Below are positions 11,301 through 23,300 of a DNA stretch of 64,000 bases, piece by piece. A model generated the notes under the pieces. That model was not told the DNA's origin and did no database searches. It was given only the letters and a program-made list of their open reading frames with translations. The first letter of the stretch is position 1. Every line of letters begins with the position of its first letter. This DNA comes from Odontesthes bonariensis. Its lineage: Eukaryota > Chordata > Actinopteri > Atheriniformes > Atherinopsidae. Both the position numbers and the translations under genes were made by a program. The stretch is taken from NCBI RefSeq assembly GCF_027942865.1, contig NC_134508.1, positions 38,561,466 through 38,625,465 on the forward strand, written 5' to 3'.

Positions 11301-14300
11301 TTAAATTTGTAAATATATTTTCTATCTTTTTTGTGGTTTGGATGTGTTGTATATAGTTGTGAGTGAATAAATGAACGAACGAAAGAATGATTTCATGGTC
11401 CTTTTCATTACTAAAACTCAGTTGATTACCTTTTATTGATAGAAATGACTTGCATAAAAAAAATAACTAGGTCGCCCACTTGCTATGTATAAAGCACGTT
11501 TTAGGATCAATTTGGTCGATTTTAGAAGACTTTTTGGAGAATTCCTCTATATCGGTAACTTTGAATGAAATCACGGAGGCAGCCATGTTGCCGGTTTGTT
11601 GTCATAAATCTGCTACTCTATTGGTTTAGCACGATCACGTGTCGAGCCGTGCCACTACTCCCTGGCCAAAAATGATTACGCCCTGTAGAAGCTAGTTCTG
11701 CAATAAATGTCTTGGCATTTTTATGAAGTAGAGATCCTGTAGTTGCCAGATGTCGGAGCAAGATGAAACGAAAACGGGGTTCACCTTACGGCCTACCAGG
11801 GCCATTCATCATTGTGTGTTGTGTTGCACTAGTGTTGTATTTTGTATTCTGATTTGTAATCAGTGTATTGTGTATTCTGTGTCTGTCTGTATAAGCTACT
11901 GGATCCTTAAATTTCCCTTGGGATTAATAAAGTATCCATCTATCTATCTAAACCATTAAAACCTGCTTTTATGAGCCATCATGGCATCATTAGCAGGATC
12001 TGTGTATATTTAGTACATATTTAGGTTTAGAGTGGTCCTACATTTTCATTTGATTTACATGTTTGAGTGTTTTCATGTTGTTTTTCAGTCTGTGAGCTGA
12101 TTCAAACCAACCTGAACAATTACAGCTAACAGAAACTTCAGGGGGTTTCTCTGTGTTTTTGGAACATTTGGCACATCAGTTCTTCAGCTTCAAGTCAAAA
12201 TAAAAATGTCACAGATTTAGATGATTTTAACATCCATCCATTTTCTATACCGCTGAATCCATCGGTCGGGTTGTGGGGGGGCTGGAGCCTATCCCAGCAG
12301 TCAATGGGCGAGAGGCGGGGTACACCCTGGACAGGCCGCCAGTCCATCAAAGGGCCACACAGAGACAAACGAGACAAACAACCATACACGCTCACACTCA
12401 CTCCTAAGGACAATTTTAGAGACTGATTTTAACATTGTGGAAGAAATTTCAGATTGTATTGAAAAAAAGTAATTTATTATCGGAATTTTTATTGATCTCC
12501 AAAAGGCTTTTGACACTATTGATCACCATTTCCATTGAACAAATTGGAACGTTATGGCATTAGAGGAACTCCATACAACTGGTTAGAGAGCTATTTGCGG
12601 TGCAGACGGCAGCTTGTTCAGGTTGATCAACATAAATCTATATGCAGAGAAATTACATGTGGGGTCCCACAAGGTTAAATTTTGGGGCCAACTCTTTTTA
12701 CTTTATATTAATGACATATGTAAAATATCTAAAATCATGAATTTTATTCTATTTGCAGATGATACAAATATATTATGTTCAGGGGATGACCTGGAGAAAC
12801 TTCTGAATAAAATAACGCAAGAAATGTATAAGTTAAAAAACTAGTTCAATAAAATGAAATTATCATTGAATTTGAATAAAACTAAACTTATGCTGTTTGA
12901 AAACCGAAAAAACAATGTGCCTGTACAAATAATAATTGATAACATAATAATTGAAAAAGTACAACAATATGTGTTTTTGGGAGTAGTTGTTGATGAAAAA
13001 CTGTCTTGGAAACCTCACATAACACATGTACGATCAAAAGTGGCTAAATGTGTCGGTGTGATGAAACGCTGTAGTTTTGTATTAAATCAAAGTGCTTTAT
13101 TTATACTATATCACTCCTTTATAATGTCATATTTAAGTTATTGTATAGAAATCTGGGGAAACTGTTACAAGACAAATTTGTTACCTTTAATCACACTTCA
13201 AAAATGAGCCATGAGAATTGTTCATCACGTTAAATATAATGAACACACCAACACACTTTTCCTCAACACCTTAAATTTAAAACTATGTGACTTGATTAAT
13301 TATAAAACAGCTCAAATAATGTACAGGGCATCGAAAAATTCTCTTCCTAGTAATATTCAAAACCCATTTCAAGATAGGGAAGCTCACCACAATTACAAAT
13401 TAAGGGGAATTAATAAATTATACCAACCAAAAGTAAGAACAACCCTGAAATCTATGTGTATTTCGGTGAGGGGAGTCACATTATGGAACAGTCTAACAGA
13501 GGAAACAAAAACCTGTACAAATTTGGTAAAGTTTAATATAATGTTCAAAAGAAAGGTGATGAGGAAATACCAGGAGAAGAGTGACTGATGCCCAAAAACC
13601 TATTGTATTAACTATTGGTAGTTTTATTTTTTATTTTTGTGTATGTTATGTGTGTATATGTGTATATATGTGTGTATGTATATATATGAGTATGTGTATA
13701 CATGTGTATGTATGTATATGTAAATACACATGTATATTTTGTGGGGAGAGGGGCATAGGGTTGGAGTTTGTCTGGGCCTATCTATGTCTCTGTCTTTGTC
13801 CTGTGTTTGTGTTGAGAGTTATTGTAGTGAATTGTGTTTTTATGTTTGTTTTGTTGTGAATTTTGTGATTGTTTTGTTGTGAGCGGTTGAGTGAGGGGTT
13901 GGAATATTAAAAGCAAAGCTTCCTCCATCCCCTTTTCAAATCGCAGTGTTGTAGCTAATTGTGAACTCTATTCTGTATACAGATTTGAAACAAATAAAGA
14001 AACAAACAAACAAACATCTAAATCATCAGGTGTTGTTTTAGTTTCTCTCTTCAGGATCATGTTGCTCCAGCTGTTTGGAAAACTGTAACAGAGACTCGTT
14101 CTTCCTCTGGTCTTTTTACAGATTTAAATCAAGTGTCAGGGCCTCATTACTAATGAGACTGTGAGACTTTTTCAACTGGCAAATATGTTTTCATCATCAT
14201 ATACTTTGCTGTTAATCTAAGCAGATGATCAGCTGAAATGATTTCAGTGTTTGAAAGAAAATCAAAGAGATCTCACCATTCATATGAACGTATGTCTCTG

Positions 14301-17300
14301 TTTGAGTCTGATGGCTGATTTCCTCCTGTGTGGCTACACAGCGATAGCTGTCTGTTTTGGTCACAGTAATCTGGAGGATGATGTCATAGCTGTCTCCTCT
14401 CTGTGTGATCTCTGGTTCTTTAGCAGGAAGGACGTTTCCAGCACTGTCCTGCCAGAATACTTTAGGTTTAGGAGAAGCACCTAGAACTTCACACTGCAGC
14501 AGAGCCCAGTCCTTAGTTTCTGTGAGTGTTGTTACAGATGGTTTTGAAGCTGCACCTGTAAACAGAAAGAAAATGTTAAACAGACATAAAATCCTGTTAA
14601 ATTTTGTGTTAAATTTCCTTTCCTTGTAACTGGTTAGAACAGTATATCTAACAGGGAGTTAAAAGAAGAGCTGAACTGTAAAGCACAACATAATTACAGC
14701 TTAAACATCCTTTGAAATTTGTTTTTTTAACAACACATATAATCATTTAAGTGCCAGCAAACACTAATGAGTCTGATCATAACTTTCACGTATTTAATCA
14801 CTTTCTGTTCCATTTCTTCTGTTAGAAAATAAAAATCACCTGAAATTGTGTCATCACAAGTCATTTTAAAATGGTTTTAAGATATAATATCATGAAAATG
14901 ACAGTTTCAGTCAAACCTTTGGTCACACCTACCCACTCTTTAGAATAATTATGTGTGTAAAGTTTTGACTGGTACTGGATGTGCAACACATCTGTTATCA
15001 CAGCTGAATTCTGTCCTGATACAAACTTCCATTTTATTAGCAATACCTGTGACATTAACGTCTCATGTTCTTCAACCGCTCTGCCAACAAAAGGAAGACA
15101 ACAAGCATCCCAGTGTTAGATCTAACAGCAATGCCACAAAGGTCTGTTAAGGCCTGCACATTCTCCTCAAGCAGGAACCAGAACACAGTTAGTTCTGAAC
15201 AGGACATTTCACACTTCACTTCCAGAGCTCCTGGGAAGTCCTCATAGGGCCCTCCCATTGCAGCACACGTCACAGGTGCAAAGCATTGTGGGAATCTGAC
15301 AGAAACAACAATACAGCGACAGCACGGTGACAATCAGAGATGGCAGTTTCTGAGCTGATGTGTTATAAAGATTTTTGTGCTTCCTCACTGCCTTGGACAG
15401 CTGATCCTCAAAACTAGTGAGAACAAACTTCTCTGTTCTCACAGAGGATGAACAGGCCTTTACAGAACACAACGTATAAAAAACAAGCCAGTCCCACAAC
15501 CATCAGGGCTCCACTGCAACAGTTCATATTAGAGTCAAGTCAAATGTTTGTCCATTATTCATTTCCCTTTCAGCTCTATTATGTTTAACTCTAAATCACA
15601 GCAGCTTTCTCTGATGTTGGTGTGAATGTCTCTTAACAACAGAGCTCGATGTAAGAGTTAGTTACTGTTGTTTCACCTGATTTAATTCAACTAACTATAG
15701 ATCCAAGTCTACATTTTAATAATAGAACTACCACGGAGGGGTCAATTGACCTTTTTACCTAAAAGACCCACAAGAGGGTCATTTGACCCTTTGGACCCCC
15801 TGCGGACACTCCTTTTGTTGTGGAAATGTGGGTTGAGTGCTGTATCTCTGCATCTTCGTTCCTTGGAGAGGAGCTTCTTTCACCACAAAATTCTTGAGGG
15901 AAATGAAGCAGTAGTCCACATGCACTGGTATTTATCCATCTAACAATTGCGATAGATAACCAATTGGGATAGATCAGCAAGGTACATTCATTTGAAAATT
16001 GTACTAAATGTAAGCTGATTGTGTTAACTGTAGGATACTTGTACATAGCCATTTGCAAGGATGTACTAAATGATTGAGACATGTACAAAAGCATTTGAAA
16101 TTTGATGAAAGCAATGATAAATGCCATTCTGTTGTGAGGAACTGCAAATTAGTTTTTGGATTTGTCCATGTTTTGAGAATGACATCTCAGTTTCAAGAAA
16201 TGAGCCAAACCAATGGAGAAAACCTGTAACATACTGTCCGCCAAACTGTGCTATCTGTCTTTGCTGCTGATATCTTCATGCAAGTTGCTATTTACCTGTG
16301 GTGATTTTGGAGGCTGACAGCCCTTGGGAAGAAGCTGTCTGTCCCTGTTTGTCTTGGCTGTTACCACTGTAAGGTGTGACCCCCTCACCCCTCACCCCAC
16401 ACACGGCCCCTAACAGCCTCATTACCATAACAAAATGAGTGATTAGTGTATTAGGTATAAGCCAAATGACCCCTCTCTGGTGCTTCTAGGTAGGCAGAAA
16501 AATCCTGGTAGTTCTAGTGTTTAAACAGCTGCAGCATCCAGCTCCAGAAGTCTGATCTTATCCACAGACCTCAGAGTGAATGTAATCAGAAAGAGCACAG
16601 AGAGCCAGTGAAAGACTCAACAGGCCTTCTTAGTGCATGTTGTCCTCTCAACGGGAAAGATGCCACAAACTGCAGATAAAAGGAAGCTCAGAGTTAGAGC
16701 TGATCGTCAGTCTGTGGATGACAAGTAAGGAGAGGTGGTGGGAAGAAGTGGGCAACAAAACGGGCTCTATATGACACAAAGCTAATGTTACTGCAGCGGA
16801 AAAAACATCTGAAGCATTTATTACCAAACCTGATGTCCATGCATTTCATCTAACTGCCCTCTGAGAAGTAACAGGAACATCACTGAAAAACACATGAATA
16901 TCTGGAATAACAAAAATATATATAACATTTTGAAATATAACCAAGGAGAACCTCACCACTCATAAGCAGAAAGGTCTCAGTGTGAATCTGATGGCCAGTT
17001 TCCTCCTGTGTAGCTACACAGCGGAAGCGGCCGGTCTTGGTCACAGTAGTTTGGAGGGTGACGTAGAAGCGGCCTCCTGTTTCAGAGACCTGAGGCTCCG
17101 GAGAGGGAAGAATGTTTCCAGCACTGTCCTGCCAGAATACTTTAGGTTTAGGAAAAGCACCGCGTACCACACACTGCAGCAGAGCCCAGTCCTTAGTTTG
17201 ATCAAGTGTCATTATGATTGGTCTGGGAGCTGCACCTGTGAACATAACAAACAACAGCTTATAAAACAAGTAACTATAGTAGTTATATATTTTTTTTTTT

Positions 17301-20300
17301 CAATGATTCCCTTCTTGTATGAGTGGGATAGGATATGAGGAACAGAACAGTGAATTAATCACACATTCCTGAACTCTCACAAGGAATCAAATATTTCACA
17401 AGAAATAAATAATCATAAATGTGTTAATCTTACACGTTATATCAAAAGGAAGCCACGTGTGTTTTTAACACATAAATGTGTGTTGACTGTTAAATAAAAC
17501 CTAGCTGCAAAATATAAAGCAACAGATTTCATCTGTCTCTCGTGTTGTGATGGTTTTTTTATGTCAGTGACAAATATTTTGTTAATAAAGCTGTGTGATT
17601 TTAATCATTTGTTACCAGTCAAGTTAATGACATTTTATTTTCAGTGCAAATGAAGTGAATATTGTTCATCAGTGATAGTTGTCCTCTGAGAACCTCTGTA
17701 TAATTGACCTGAAAGCACTGCACACTATTACAAAGATTTCTAGACTAAATAAAAACATTAAATGATCGTCTTTATTACAAATTTCCTTCGGGATTAATAA
17801 AGTATTCATATTTATCAATCTATGAAAATGAAAACAGATTTTTGTTGCAGAATAATTCAAACACATTTAAGCGCCTCCAGGCCAGATATATGCTCCCCTT
17901 AAAGATATCTTCATTCATTTCAGAGCATGATTTTAGATACATTTAGTCATGGATAATTATTTATTAACTAATAAACTACATCACATACAGGTGAGATATA
18001 GGGAACCATGACGTCATCATAATTTGGACTCACCTGGAATATTTTCCTCTGTTCTGTCTTTTAACCTTTTAAGACGCTGAGGTTGTATGCGACCCAATAT
18101 TTACAATAAAAATGAATAAATAAATGTTCTATATATTTCCTTCTTGGCCGGAGGCATCGTCACAAACATACGGCACTTCGTTTGAAAGCTTAGACGTCCG
18201 TTTTTCACCAGATTACAGATTTATAACAAAGAATGAAGAGAGAACAAATAAAAGCGTGTTATTCTTAAGAAATAAATAGTTAGAAACTTTCGAGCTAACA
18301 TGTCGCATCATCGTAAATAAGCGGAAAACTGACCGAAATCACAAACATTTTAAGACAAACAGAGGCTAATCGTAAAGAACAAAACTCCAAAAGTAAAATT
18401 AATCTTGTTTAAGTCCAATGAGACGTAACAGTAGCTGAATTAAGAGTAAATGATCTAAACTTAAAGTTTTACCAAAACTTCGAAAATCTCCAAATGAAGA
18501 CAATTTGCTCAATTTAAAAGGTCCAATAAAAGATTTAACCGTATCTCTGTAATAAGTACACGCCCAGAAACAAAATAAACCAATCAGCACGCTTGTACAA
18601 GTTAAAATGACGAGCCTTTCAGACTCTTAACTCTATCAGCCAATCAGGGGAGAGTATTTTAGAAAGAGCCACAGGTATGTTTTATTGACAGCCACTTTGA
18701 ACCAATAGGAAGCAAGGACTGCCAAAAGGCACTAATTTGGTTGGAAGTAAAATAATCTGCCTGTATAGATAGATATAATGTGCTTCTGAGCGATAATAAG
18801 ATAAAAAAAAAAAAAATGTAAAAGTCGTAATTATTTGAAAAAGATATACAATATAATGATGAAAAATATTTATATAAAAAATGAATATAAAAAATGTTTA
18901 CATTGTGAAATTGCACATTTAGTAACATTTTTCTTGTGTCTTCAGCACCATTAAGTGGAATTATCATCACTATTTGTAAACTTCTGAGACATTTTCTTAA
19001 AGCACTGTTGAGATATAGAGGAGATGCTCTACAATATAATTTCTGAAATATCTCAGAGACACTTCTGTTTATCAAGATGACATTTTGTGGATATATTTAA
19101 GAATAGTTCAGGGTAAAATACTCTGATTTTTAGCCTGACAGTCCACACTATGACTGATTTAATGCATTTTAAAGAGAAAATGCAAGAAAATGATATTTTC
19201 TTCCTACATAACTCTTCCCCAGTTTAACTTATTTAGAGCTTAAAATAAATGATTGCATGCAATGAAACTTTTGAATGATTGGTTTATAGAGACATGGCAG
19301 AAATGGATGTTGCCCTCATGGTGTTTGGATTACACAGTTTTAAACTGGCAGGTTTTAAGCACAGAGAAGCAGATCATAGAAATGAGCACTAAGAGGTTAA
19401 TACACGTCCTGAAAGGAAAAGAAAACAGGAATTAGAGTGCTAGTGTTATATCAACAACTGCACGGTGGTGTGGTGGTTAGCACCGTCGCCTCACAGCAAG
19501 AAGGTTCCAGGTTCAACACCCAGCTGGGGCCTTTCTGTGTGGAGTTTGCATGTTCTCCCCGTGTATGCGTGGGTTCTCTCCGGGTACTCCGGCTTCCTCC
19601 CACTGTCCAAAAAATCATGCATGTTAGGTTGATTGGCATCTCTAAATTGTCCTTAGGAGTGAGTGTGAGCGTGCATGGTTGTTTGTCCCGTTTGTCTCTA
19701 TGTGGCCCTGCGATGGACTGGCGGCCTGTCCAGGGTGTACCCCGCCTCTCGCCCATTGACTGCTGGGATAGGCTCCAGCCCACCCGCGACCCGATCGACG
19801 GATTCAGCGGTATAGATAATGGATGGATGGATGGAGTGCTAGTGTTATATCAACAACTCGTCACAGATACAGGTAAGAATGGAAATCAGATTAAAACTGA
19901 CTGAGGGAAAATATGAAACAACAATCAGCACCAGTTCTATGTGGCATAAGAGCAAATGCTTCAAACAAAGAGTCCTACAGGTCTGGGTAAAAGTGTTCTG
20001 TATTGAGGAAAATTTCAAAGAGGAATGAAATTGAACAAACATTTTAACAGTGATAATAATACATCTATTCCATCTTTACTTGGAGGAATTGATGGTTTGG
20101 TTGCACTCAAAAGGAGAAAAGAGAAGTTTAAATCCTGTTGACCATCTTACCTCAACACTGACTTTGAAAAAAATCATCAATTGCTAACATCAGTCATGTT
20201 TGACACTGAGAGAATCCCTCCTCATGTGGCTACAGTCCTGCTGAGGTCCTGCCAGCTGTTCATTCTGACTGATTCGTAAAAAAAAAGCTAAAATCTGGTG

Positions 20301-23300
20301 TTTTATGACAGAACTCACTCACCAACAACAAGCTTAATGTGGAATATTTGTCTTTTAGGCTGCAGACGTGGAAAATCACAGGTGTAGTCTCCACTGTCAG
20401 CCACCTTGGTATTTCTGATCGTTATGGAGGCGTTGCCGTTCCTCAGTTCTTCTGCAAAATGTGAGATCCGACCTTTGAACTGCTCATCTTGACCAGATCG
20501 GCCATTATTGTAATGAATGCCAGCATCATACAGGAACACCTCCTTCTGACCATCCTTCTTCCAGTCAAACAGCATTTGTACAAGGTTCTCCTTGGAGCTG
20601 AGGACGCAGGGTAAAACTACATCACTTCCTTCTTCTACGATCACTTTGATGACCGCTGGACCTGGAAGATGTAAAATGTGAGAATCAATACATTTACATA
20701 CTGAGCAATAACAGAGAAACAGACACATGGAAACTTCTTGCTATAAAATCCTGTCAGAGTGTGGTGTAGGGAGGACACGGATGCGGACTTTACAAAGACA
20801 AGGGTGATTTATTTAACAAAAAACAAAGTGCAAAACAAAAGGCGCGGCAAAGCCGGATTCTAAAAAACGTTGCTATGAACAAAAACAAAACAAAAGAACA
20901 TGGCATGGAATAAATACTTAACTTTGACAAAAACGCGGCAATCATGGGATGGGTTACAAACTGACATCCGATAGATAAGGAACCAACAAACAGACAGGGG
21001 AGACCGGAAACTAAATAGAGGGCTGGGAGTGATTGGAGAGTGAGTGCAGCTGGAGACAATGGACAGGTGAGGGGAATAAACTAATTACCTGGGTGAGGGA
21101 AGTGAAGGGAAAACTAAACATGGACTGAAAACAAACATAACCTAAACATGAAAACCAAAAACGTGAGTCTCTGGGCGTGACAGAGCCCCCCCCTCAAGGG
21201 GTGGATCCCAGACATCCCATAAAAGTCCAAGGGTGGGAGGCAGGGGCTCGAAGCCGGTCGGGGAACCAGAAACGGGCGTGGTACCGGCTTCGGGCAGCAG
21301 GAGGCAGTGGTCTGGCGGACGCCCAGACCGCAGACGGCGTGACAGGCGGAGGTCTGACGGACGGCCAGACATCCCGTGGCGTGGCGGCAGGTGGAGGCGG
21401 TGGTCTGGCGGGCGGCCAGACATCCCGTGGCGTGGCGGCAGCAGGAGGCGGTGGTCTGGCGGGCGGCCAGACATCCCGTGGCGTGGCAGCAGGAAGCGGT
21501 GGTCTGGCGGGCGGCCAGACTTCCCGTGGCGTGGCAGCAGGAAGCGGTGGTCTGGCGGGCGGCCAGACCGCAGACGGCATAGCAGGAGACGGCGGTGGTC
21601 TGGCGGACGCCCAGACCGCAGACGGCATAGCAGGAGACGGCGGTGGTCTGGCGGACGCCCGGGCCCCCGAAGACGTGGCAGCAGGCGGTGATCCGGCGGA
21701 CGCCCGGACCCCCGATGACGTGGCAGCAGGCGGTGATCCGGCGGACGCCCGGACCCCCGATGACGTGGCAGCAGGCGGTGATCCGGCGGACGCCCGGACC
21801 CCCGATGACGTGGCAGCAGGCGGTGATCCGGCGGACGCCCGGACCCCCGATGACGAGGCAGCAGGCGGTGATCCGGCGGACGCCCGGGCCCCCGATGACG
21901 TGGCAGCAGGCGGTGATCCGGCGGACGCCCGGACCCCCGATGACGTGGCAGCAGGCGGTGATCCGGCGGGAGGAGGAGCCGGGGACCGTCCCAAGGTCGG
22001 ACGGATCTCCGACGGGGGGGGAGCCCCCCCTTCAAAGGATGGATCCCAGACATCCCCAAAGTCTGGGGGTGGGAGGGAGGGGCTCGAACCGGTGAGTCCA
22101 TGTCGGGCTCTGCCGCCTTATTGTCAGGCCCGGAGGCCTCTTGGTCAGGCCCTGTGGCCTCGTGGTCAGGCCCTAAAGCCTCGTGGTCAGGCCCTAAGGC
22201 CTCGTGGTCAGGGCCGGGGCCAGCTCAGGAACCGCTGGGGCCGGGGCCAGCTCAGGAACCGCTGGGGCCGGGGCCAGCTCAGGAACCGCTGGGGCCGGGG
22301 CCAGCTCAGGAACCGCTGGGGCCGGGGCCAGCTCAGGAACCGCTGGGGCCGGGGCCAGCTCAGGAACCGCTGGGGCAGCTGGGTCTCTGAACACTGGACC
22401 TGTGGACTCAGGTGTTGAAAAGGTGAGGGGGAAGGAGTAAAGCGCAGCTACCTGGTGTGGCTCCATGCCAAAGATGTCCCTTGTTGCAATGCGCTGCATG
22501 GTCCTCGCCCTCCCCCAGATGCGAGACAGGTCCACAGGCCAGGTCTGAAGAATTTTCTTTTCCAAAAAGAAGTCAATTACATCATTGGCCACGTCTAATT
22601 TCCTCCAGGAGGAGCTGTCCTGCTCCCAGCAGGAACAGATCGAGGTCCTCACCCAGCCGCAGTGCAGTTTTAAAATCTGCCGCGTCCATTTTCTGGTTGG
22701 TTCCTTCTGTCAGAGTGTGGTGTAGGGAGGACACAGATGCGGACTTTACAAAGAAAAGGGTGATTTATTTAACAAAAAGCAAAGTGCAAAACAAAAGGCG
22801 CGGCAAAGCCGGATTCTAAAAAACGTTGCTATGAACAAAACAAAACAAAACAAAAGAACATGGCATGGAATAAATACTTAACTTTGACAAAAACGTGGCA
22901 ATCATGGGAATCGTGGCATGGGTTACAAACTGACATCCGATAGATAAGGAACCAACAAACAGACAGGGGAGACCGGAAACTAAATAGAGGGCTGGGAGTG
23001 ATTGGAGAGTGAGTGCAGCTGGAGACAATGGACAGGTGAGGGGAATAAACTAATTACCTGGGTGAGGGAAGTGAAGGGAAAACTAAACATGGACTGAAAA
23101 CAAACATAACCTAAACATGAAAACCAAAAACGTGAGTCTCTGGGCGTGACAAATCCAGCTTCTGAAATTAGTACATCACCTTAACCTACTTCTGATGCCA
23201 GGTTTCCAGCTATGCCAATGCTACTCTGCTGAAACATTAACCCCCTTCATATCTGTTACAGGTGAACAATGTCTGCTGGTTTATGTTATTGATGAACTGG

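Larger units (their letters stand above)
5347..11793 (+). mobile_element. Fold-back DNA transposon with long inverted arms and a CXC-type ORF remnant
   Basis: Both ends carry the 19-bp inverted terminus GGCCGTAAGGTGAACCCCG (5347-5365 and 11775-11793) next to a TA on each side, consistent with a 2-bp TA target duplication. The inverted arms run far inwards (5347-6055 against 11157-11793). Between them lie two parts of a cysteine-rich transposon ORF, separated by the L2-like LINE. The superfamily was not assigned. Confidence 0.65.
5195..11948. mobile_element. 6.75-kb composite of nested transposons in gene 1 intron 4
   Basis: Flanked by TAAACC at 5189-5194 and 11949-11954. The empty site (AAGTAAACCATTAAAACC) is intact in units 2, 3 and 4. 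The outer layer is a Rex1-like 3' end. Into it went a fold-back DNA transposon, into that an L2-like LINE, and into that a second Rex1-like piece and an RTE-like LINE. Each layer is given separately. Confidence 0.8.
20752..23151 (-). mobile_element. 2.4-kb non-autonomous LTR retrotransposon filled with minisatellites
   Basis: Two direct LTRs (20752-21182 and 22708-23151), each starting TGTCAGAGTG and ending GGGCGTGACA, are flanked by the 5-bp duplication AATCC (20747-20751 and 23152-23156). Units 2 and 3 are empty here. Orientation is minus: a purine run GGGGGGG lies next to the left LTR, and an ORF starting [17 protein letters not shown] lies just inside the right LTR, like a short gag start. 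There is no protease, RT or integrase. The interior is mostly tandem repeats. Confidence 0.8.

Noticed and set aside
13581-13859. Cys/Tyr-rich plus-strand frame ([13 protein letters not shown])
   Set aside because: It is a translation of the TG/TA-rich 3' UTR of the LINE at 12436-14012.
21290-22375. Regular repeats that might suggest a CRISPR-like array
   Set aside because: Units are head-to-tail without unique spacers, GC-rich and inside an LTR element in an animal genome.
21177-22418. 413-codon plus-strand open frame with [10 protein letters not shown] repeats
   Set aside because: It lies wholly in GC-rich minisatellites of an LTR element oriented on the other strand. Open frames there follow from repeat units divisible by three, with no recognisable domain.
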